Positions 57,072 through 64,000 of a DNA stretch of 64,000 nt are shown one piece after another. The notes under the pieces were generated by a model that ran no database searches, was not told the DNA's origin, and saw only the letters and a list, made by a program, of their open reading frames with translations. Source of the stretch: Macrothele yani (taxonomy: Eukaryota; Arthropoda; Arachnida; Araneae; Macrothelidae); assembly GCA_039090855.1 (NCBI GenBank), contig CM077012.1, positions 143,502,541-143,566,540 on the forward strand, written 5' to 3'. Position numbers and translations under genes: made by a program. The first letter of the stretch is position 1. Each line of letters begins with the position of its first letter.

Positions 57072-58128
57072 AAGGAAAAACACAACAAATTTTAACATAA
57101 AAGGCAAGACCAACAATACCTTTTTTTTTTTTTTTTTTATTTTAAGGGCAGAGATATTTAGTACAAAAAAGATAAATCTTTTATGCAACATTTTGCTCGG
57201 CCCTTAAAAAGCCCTTTTTTTTTTTTTCTCATTTTAATTTAACTAGGTTTCTTCATTCACATGGGTGAAGTATGTTTTCAAAACAGAGTACGGCTCTTAG
57301 AGGATCCCCCCCCCCTTTTTTTTTTATTTAACGAGATTAATTCACATGTGTGAAGTAAGATTGCAATCAGAGAAAGGCCCTTAAAAGAGCCTTTTTTTTT
57401 TTTTTTTTATCAGAAATTCTTCATAGGTGAGAAATAACCTCTAAACCTAGTCCCAATTATTGTTATTTTTTTTGCTAGGGTAGCTGTGAATTGGGTTAAA
57501 AAATTCTGTGAATTGGTTTACAGAATTTTTTTCACAGGTTTACTTTTGTTGCTTCTTGACAGGCATGTCAGAGTAACCATAGCTTGGGGTGGTGTGATCA
57601 CAAAATTACACCGATCGAGGTTTAAGATACTCGTTTAGAGTATGCAACATTTTGTCGGCCCTTAAAAGAGCCTCTTTTTTTTTTTTTGTTTTGTTTTTTA
57701 ATCAGAGAAAAACAGCAACAAATTTTAAAATAAAAGGCAAGACCAACAATACCTTGTTTTTTTTTTTTTTAGGGGCAGAGATATTTAGTACAAAAAAGAT
57801 AAATCTTTTATGCAACATTTTGCTCGGCCCTTAAAAGAGCCCCCTTTTTTTTTTTTTCTCATTTTTAATTTAACTAGGTTTCGTCACATGGGTGAAGTAT
57901 GTTTTCAAAACAGAGTACGGCTCTTAGAGGAGCCCACCCCTTCTTTGTTTTTTTTTTTTTATTTAACGAGATTAATTCACATGTGTGAAGTAAATTTGCA
58001 AATCAGAGTAAGGCCCTTAAAAGAGCCTTTTTTTTTTTTTATCAGAAATTCTTCATAGGTGAGAAATAACCTCTAAACCTAGTCCCAATTATTGTTATTT
58101 TTTTTGCTAGGGTAGCTGTGAATTGGGT
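56891..58128 (-). repeat. 3' region of the Jockey-like LINE, duplicated in tandem (about 622 bp)
   Basis: Unit A (56891-57512) and unit B (57513-58128) both begin with TTGGTTTACAGAATTTTT and run through the same GACAGGCATGTCAGA and ACACCGATCGAGGTTT words. Both end with TAGCTGTGAATTGGGTT. The duplication includes the last codons of ORF2. Within each unit four copies of a GGCCCTTAAAAGAGCC-type palindrome, each followed by a T or C/T run, are spaced through the sequence. Confidence 0.8.
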
Positions 58129-61100
58129 TCATTTCTGGAACTTTATTCAAGATAGTTTTTGGCCTTTTATAACTGTCAGTTTCATTGACAGTATAGTTAA
58201 TGGCCGCTCTGACTAGAGGATTAGGATGAATCTTAGCTTTTTCATAGTATCTATAAGCTAAGTCATACATCGTGTAATGGATGGAGTTAATATTTAGCAT
58301 GCTTCGGATAGCATGGTTTGAAGTTCTTCCATCAAGTCCAACCATATATCGTAAAGTTTTATTTTGAAATGAGGTAATCTTATTTTTCTGCTGTTTGTTG
58401 CAGTTACCCCAGATAGGACAGGCATAAGTAATAACAGGGCTGATACAGGCTTTCCATATCAAAGTTTTGTTTTTCCTGCTAAGCCTTTTATTTTTTATTA
58501 TTGGCTGGAGACTTCCTCTGATCTTAAGAGATTTGGACAGTTTCTTTAATATGCTTGTTCCAGTTTAGGTTGTGGTCCATGAAAAGTCCTAAGTATTTAA
58601 CATCATTTACCCAAGGTATTTTTTTTTTATACATTTCTATTTCAAAGTCTGGATTGTGATTGCATTTAATCCTAGAAAATACAATTGCTTGAGTTTTTTC
58701 GGTATTGATTTTAATTTTCCAATCTAAGAAATATTTCTCAAGTTTTTCAACAAAATGTTGCAACATGAAAGTTGCTTGATTTTTATTTTTGGAAGTATAA
58801 GCGAGTGCAGTGTCATCAGCATAGAGAGCTGTAGTCAGATTCCTGTTATTATAGTTGGGAAAGTCTGACGTAAAGATAGAATACAGCGTTGGTGCGAGTA
58901 CACTGCCTTGAGGTACACCAGCTTCGATTTTTTTTTTTTAACGATTTTTTCCCATTGATTTTTACACAGAATGTTCTGTTAGTGAGGTATGATTTGATTA
59001 TATGTATAATCCAGGGTGGGAAATCATGTGCTATTAGCTTGTAGATAATTGCCTCATGTGGGCATTTATCGAATGCTTTTGCCACATCCAGAAATATGGC
59101 TGCTGTGTGTTCCTTTTTTATAATTCCTTCAGCACATTTTTCAGTTATTCTAGAGAGTTGGTGCACCGTGGAGTGTTTATCTCTAAAACCTCCTTGAGTA
59201 AATGGAATTACTGGGAATTCCTCACAGAATTGTTGCATTCTAATAAGAATTATTTTTTCAAAGATTTTTCCCATGGTTGGGAGCAACGAAATCGGTCTGT
59301 GATTTTCAGGAATTGCCGGGTTTTTGCCTGGCTTGGGTAATAGTATTACCTCTGCTGTCTTCCAAATATCAGGGAAATAATTTAATTTAATGGCACAATT
59401 GTATATTTTAGTAAGGGTTTGCACATACTCTTCCGGTAATGTTTTCATAATTTTATTATTTATGCCATCATTGCCTGGTGCCTTTTTATTTTTAAGATTG
59501 TTAATATGAAACTTAACTTCCCTTTCACTGATGGGTAGTGGTTTTTCAAAGTCAGGAGGAACAAAATTTTTTTTTGGCCCTTAAAAGGCCTTTTTTTATT
59601 TCTGATCTTTTCAGTTTCTGGCGTTCCGGACCCGCGAGAGGTCGTAGCACCTTTAACTTGTCTATCGGACGTAAAGGAGACCGTAGCATTTTGTACTTTT
59701 GGCTGTTGTTTTCTTTGCCTTGTGCTTCTATTTTTTTTAAAAGAGATTTTCTCTTTGCTTTTAATTGGGGATGTTAATACAGGTTTTTTTTTACTAGTAA
59801 ATTCTTCATAGAGTTGTGCACTTTGGGCGATGACTCTAGAATTTTCTACATCCTCCGCGTGTCTAAAATAAGTATTCAGGGCCTTTTTCATTTTAATGGC
59901 TACATCAGTGTCAGGGATGTCATTTATTTTAAACTGTTTTTCTAGTGAGTTTGCAAAAATTTCTGCTTTTTCTTCGTCAGTTCTAACTACCGTCCCATCT
60001 TCTTTTTGAAGGGGTGGGAGTAATTTGACATTTTTATTTTGCAAGCTCGACGTAAGATTCCATAGAGTCATTTTGTTTTTTTAATCCGAATTTTCAGAGT
60101 AGTCAATATGAGCCTCCTCTAATACTTGACCCCATGACCCATTCTCGAATTTTCTGATTTCTCTTTTAATTTGTCTATTTATGCAGCAATAAAGGTCATA
60201 GAACGTTTTATTTCTTGTTCTTTGCCACTTGCTTCGGTACCTATTTTTTTCTTTTATAAGTTCCAAAATTTCTTTGGGTAAATAGTACGGATTTTTTTTC
60301 TCTTTAGCAGGAGTTTGACATTCTTCCATAATTTTTTTAATGGCGAGTTTAAAGAGTTTAATAGCTGTGTCAGTTTCTTCTTTGCTATTACAGTCTCCAA
60401 TTACTGGGGGTGGCACCAGTTTAATTTTCCCTTCAAATTGCTTGAAGTTAGTGACCATTTTGGGTGCTACCTTCACAGTTTTGTCAGTATAAAGCTATAG
60501 GTGAACTGGATTGTGGTCAGAGGAGAGTGCCGCCTCAGTATGAATTTCAAAGTAATATTTATTATTCTTCAGGAGTGCAAAATCTAGTATATTGCTAGTT
60601 CCTCTGAGCGCCGTTCGTGTGGGTTCAGAAGGCGCCCCCAAGTCAATGTTTTGGTTTAAAAGATATCTGAAAATATTGTTCCCACTTTTATTAGCTCTTG
60701 GGCAGTGCCAATAGCGGTGTTTACTATTAAAATCTCCCGCAATGACCGTAGGAATATTTTCCTCGAAAAGCTTATCTAGAGCTTCCCTGGTAATAGTGTG
60801 TTTGGGATGATTGTATAGTGCCGTAAATTTAATCGGGTTATTTTTTGTTTGAATTATAACCGAGTGCGCTTCCATGCCATCCTCTGTGTTGCATATCGCT
60901 TCACTTTGCTCTAGTTTATCTTTCACTGCAATCAAAATTCCCCCACTTTGGGAGGTTTTGTCTTTTCTGTAAACCTTGTAGTTGGGAATTTTGAATTTAA
61001 TTCTGTCCATTAGCCAGGATTCATTAATTAGCGCAATGTCAATTTTTTTGTATTTTAGGTAGGCTAAGAATTCTCTATGCTGCCTTTTGATGCCTTGCGC

Positions 61101-61172
61101 ATTCCAAATTAATATGTTAAGTCCATTTGTTTCAGAGGAAAAAAATTCATCCTCGGTTTTTTTTTTCATCAT
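58079..61172 (-). pseudogene. Jockey-like LINE ORF2: apurinic endonuclease plus reverse transcriptase
   Basis: The start is MMKKKTEDEF at 61172, overlapping the end of ORF1 by 26 bases. Endonuclease: ILIWNAQGI, ALINESWL (catalytic Glu), AGDFNSKHRYWHC and SSDHNPVHL (Asp-His). A single TAG follows at 60495, then the same frame goes on through a basic linker to a single TAA at 60081, then on again. A frameshift in an A-run near 59566 leads to RT: VILLPKPGKNPAIPENHRPIS, FTQGGFRDKHSTVHQ and AAIFLDVAKAFDKC (first RT Asp). After a second A-run shift near 58935 come GVPQGSVLAPTLY, LYADDTALA at about 58820 and KINTEKTQAIVF. The C-terminal part (58462-58079) has the WKACISPVITYACPIWG block. Jockey is inferred from motif order. 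All catalytic residues survive; stops and A-run shifts disable it. Confidence 0.88.
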
Positions 61173-61449
61173 TTTTTACTGTATCAATTTTATTTATATT
61201 GCTGTTAATTTCGATAACTTGGTCAGAATTACAATTGATTGCTTCCTTGCTTTTGACCAGTTTGGCAGCTAATTCTGCTATTTGATTGATGGTCCATTCA
61301 CCATTTTTTTGTTTTTTATCGGTTTCTCCATTTATTTTTTTTTTCCGTAAGTTTCTCACTCGTGGACATTCCTTTAACTTTTTTAATTAATAGGTCAAAT
61401 TTGCTTTCTTCCTCAGAGAATGAGGGAAAGGTTTCGCTAAGAGGGCGTT

Positions 61450-61820
61450 TTTCTTCTTCAGAGAAGGAGGAAAATGAAAATGATCGGCCCCTAAAAATGC
61501 CGTTGTTTTTTTTCCCCTTTCCTCAGAGAAGGTGGAAAATGAGAATGAACGGCCCCTAAAAATGCCGTTGTTTTTTTCCCCCCTTTCCTCAGAGAAGGAG
61601 GAAGATGAGAATGAACGGCTCCTAAATATGCCGTTGTTTTTTTTACCCCCTTCCTCAGAGAAGGAGGAAAATGAACGGCCCTTAAAAATGCCGTTGTTTT
61701 TTTCCCCCTTCCTTAGAGAAGGAGGAAAATGAACGGCCCTTAAAAATGCCGTTGTTTTTTTCCCCCCTTCCTCAGAGAAAGAGGAAAATGAACGGCCCCT
61801 AAATATGCCGTTGTTTTTTT
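61450..61820 (-). repeat. six-unit tandem array in ORF1, about 60 bp per unit
   Basis: Each unit has CGGCCCCTAAAAATGCCG or a close variant, TTG, a T run, a C run, and CTCAGAGAAGGAGGAAAATGA. Units lie near 61485, 61549, 61615, 61676, 61735 and 61793. In the LINE sense it reads N-N-G-I-F-x-G-R-S-F-S-S or, when the A run differs in length, T-T-A-F-L-x-A-V-H-F-P-P, so frame alternates between units. Confidence 0.85.
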
Positions 61821-62569
61821 CTTCATCGTTGTTATTAGCATACTGCAATTGAGCCTCTTCATTACAGTTATTATTTTCTGCCTCTTTAATTTCTTTGCTA
61901 AGTCTGCCAGCGAAATATTTTGGTTTTTCCACGGTTGGAGTAACCAGTTTTTTTGCTTATGCGTAGCATTTTCATCTATATTTTTATCAACATCAACAAT
62001 TAATTTCTCTATCACTTTTGTGTTTTGGAATTTTTTTTTGCGATATTTTTTTATTTTTTCTTGGGGCACAGAATTCTGTATCAGGCTCTTAAAAGGGCCT
62101 TTTTTTTTTTTCTCGCCTAGATATTTGTCAACATCGGCAATCAATTTCTCTGTCACATTTGTGTTTTGGAAATTTTTGCGATGTTTTTCAATCCTTTCTT
62201 TTAGCACAGAGTTCTGTACCTTGCTTTTAGGGACAACTCTTTTTTTTTCTCTGTGTAATAAATTAATATTACGCAGGTATTTATTTGTGTCATTTTTCAT
62301 TAATTCTGTGTCATTTACAGCATTCTTTATTTTTGAGCTTAACTTATGCTCATAAGATGACTGAGGTTGTTCTTTTATTTCAACCCTTTTTGTGTTTTGT
62401 ATTTGCACAGTAACTTTATTGAAAAAAGTACTCGGCCCCAAAAAGGGCCTTTTTTTTTTTTTTCATTGCAAAAGCCTGACGCCGAAGCTGTCTCAGGTCT
62501 GTTTTCTATAAAACCTTCCTCTTGGGTAAGGTTGTCCGGAATTTTCTCGGACTTTTCATAAATCATATC

Positions 62570-62800
62570 TGGTATTTTCTCAGATATTCCATCGCCCGGG
62601 CATCCCACCGGTGTTTTATTGAAATCTGAAAATTTTACAAATATCCCATTGCCCGGGCATCTCTCCGGTGTTTTAATGATATCTGAGATTTTATCAGATA
62701 TCCCATCGCCCGAGCATCTCTTTGGTGTTTTAATGATATTTGTAATTTTTTCAGAAATCCCATCGCCCGGGCATCTCACCGGTGTTTTTTTCATATCTGA
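62570..62800 (-). repeat. four-unit 60-bp tandem array in ORF1
   Basis: Units share CCCATCGCCCGGGCATCTC or a near form and TTTTATCAGATATCC-like words, spaced 60 bases. They encode 20-residue repeats in frame with ORF1. Confidence 0.85.
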
Positions 62801-63199
62801 TATTTTCTCAGATATTATGTCTGGAATTGGCACAGACATACAAGAGTCATCGACAACTTTTTTGTCAGATGACGTGCCTAGAATTTTCTGAGGCACAGAA
62901 TAAGAAAGTTTTTTACCTACCAATCTTCTTCTTGTTCTTTTTTGGATACTATGACAAAGTTCCGGCGGAAGGTTCTTAATTCTTCTAGATCTTCTTGGAT
63001 CTGGCTTTTCAGTTGGCTCCGGATTTCCCGTGAAAGTAGATGTGGAACGGGAAACGGCATCGCTTTTCTTGGCGTCAGGCTTTTGCTCTACAACATCAGA
63101 ACTTGAAATTCTCTTAATTTTTTTCGATGGGCTTGAAGCTGAAACTAAGAGAAGTGGATTCGAGAAAATTTTAATTGAGCTTTGAAAAAAGCTTAACAA

Positions 63200-63496
63200 C
63201 TAAAAGATCCCCTAACCGGACTGATTCGGATAGACTGGTAACCCAGAAACTATCTAATCTCAGAACAAGACGAACGGCCGACGACGACGAAAAGCTTGCA
63301 CTAAAGTTCACTCGCAGGAGCTCACACGATGTGCGACCTTCCTGCACGGAATCCAAAGGGCAACTGTGATAATACTGACAGCTGGCAAGGATGTCTATCG
63401 CTTTATATACGCATTGGCGTACGCAACCGAGTACGCGCATAGACGTTGCTATGTATTTTGCATAAGCTCGTCTGTACCAGTTTTTCTGGCACTTCA

Positions 63497-63532
<36 letters not shown>

Positions 63533-64000
63533 AAACCTAAGACAGCTTTCTGTTCCTTCGTTTCCACGAAGAATACCTTTTAGTTACTATATTCTGAAGG
63601 ATATGTAGTCATGTGGAAACAACTATAATAGGTAACACCTTATCCTCATTGATATACTGGTTTCTTTAACATTCCATTTTTAATGTATGCATAAGACCTA
63701 CTGCTGTTGCTGGGGAAAGGGACCTCTACTCTAGTCCTCTACAATAGCTGCTTTCCCATCATCCGGTTTTTGTAAACTAAAGCAACGAATATGATTCTTT
63801 AAGATTATTTATTTACCGGAAAGAAAGAAAAAAGTTTTTCTTTTTAGTCTTTCATTCAAAGCTGCCTTAATTCTTGGCTATTTCTTTAACCAGCTTCATA
63901 TGAAGTTTCTGTATAGGTTTTGTAAAAAGAAAAAGAAATATTTATGCTAGAGGCCCTCTTAACCGTGAGCCCCCCCCTTCCTCCCTCCCAATGCTGGTGT
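63200..64000. other. no gene recognised; likely 5' region of the LINE then spacer
   Basis: The part up to about 63440 may be the 5' UTR of the minus-strand LINE and is less AT-rich. A TG run lies at 63497-63524. Beyond that no domain or element end was seen. Confidence 0.4.
63497..63524. repeat. (TG)n microsatellite
   Basis: About 14 TG units, then a short TATG interruption. Confidence 0.9.

Larger units (their letters stand above)
61147..63199 (-). pseudogene. Jockey-like LINE ORF1 with internal tandem repeats (no zinc knuckle seen)
   Basis: The frame starts at about 63199 (MLSFFQSSIKIF) and ends at 61147. The N-terminus is rich in Ser, Lys and Arg, with RRSRRIKNL and QKRTRRRLVGKK, likely RNA-binding. 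Next come four 20-residue repeats of the type DGISEKI…DIIKTPxRCPG (62570-62800). After an A-run at 62450 the frame shifts. Two 40-residue repeats follow (QNSVLKERIEKHRKN and QNSVPQEKIKKYRKK). After a second shift comes a low-complexity array (61450-61820), and last the end piece with NGEWTINQIAELAAKLVKS. ORF1 in Jockey elements usually has CCHC knuckles; I see none. It could also be a host-like repeat protein captured by the element, but its 26-base overlap with ORF2 argues for true ORF1. Confidence 0.6.

Overview
The window is AT-rich, repeat-dense eukaryotic DNA. The mix of elements (Tc1 and mariner transposons, a Transib element, RTE-like and Jockey-like LINEs, Penelope-like sequence, a tRNA-derived SINE, foldback elements and TTAA-flanked MITEs) fits an invertebrate, most likely an arthropod; the species cannot be told from the sequence. 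I found no convincing single-copy host gene, no rRNA and no CRISPR array. Almost every long reading frame that can be recognised belongs to a transposable element, and nearly all are broken.

Layout. 1-600: the end of a Penelope-like retroelement with a GIY-YIG domain and a hammerhead-like motif. 2.1-3.1 kb: an RTE-like LINE relic. 4.86-6.9 kb: a gag/ORF1-type zinc-knuckle gene cut by a SINE that has a clear target duplication. 9.3-11.7 kb: two opposed tRNA-like sequences and a broken gene of an unnamed transposon-associated family. 11.8-14.2 kb: a foldback element and a 145-bp satellite. 15.5-18.7 kb: two mariner relics, one split by a SINE. 22.0-26.1 kb: a giant foldback element with an internal 1.4-kb tandem duplication. 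26.7-27.2 kb: a hairpin MITE. 30.8-32.4 kb: a LINE relic carrying an inserted 83-bp-armed hairpin with a hammerhead-like core. 33.8-34.1 kb: a second RTE tail. 36.4-40.9 kb: three Tc1 relics. 46.9-51.7 kb: a nest in which a Tc1 element was hit by a SINE, the SINE by a Transib element, and the Transib by another SINE. 52.15-53.45 kb: a nearly intact mariner. 53.8-56.4 kb: a SINE, the 145-bp satellite again and an expanded TTAA MITE. 56.9-63.2 kb: a long Jockey-like LINE on the minus strand.

The most interesting points are the Transib ends, which carry the V(D)J-type heptamer CACAGTG with an A-rich nonamer-like block 22 bases away at both ends; the Jockey-like LINE, which is peppered in coding and non-coding parts with a short palindrome next to an A-run that translates in frame as K-K-G-P-F; and three hammerhead-like cores linked to Penelope-type sequence. 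Layered insertions and self-templated duplications (38 bp inside the mariner, a 31-bp inverted copy inside a Tc1) give a relative history of events. All of this was read by eye, without alignment or database search.
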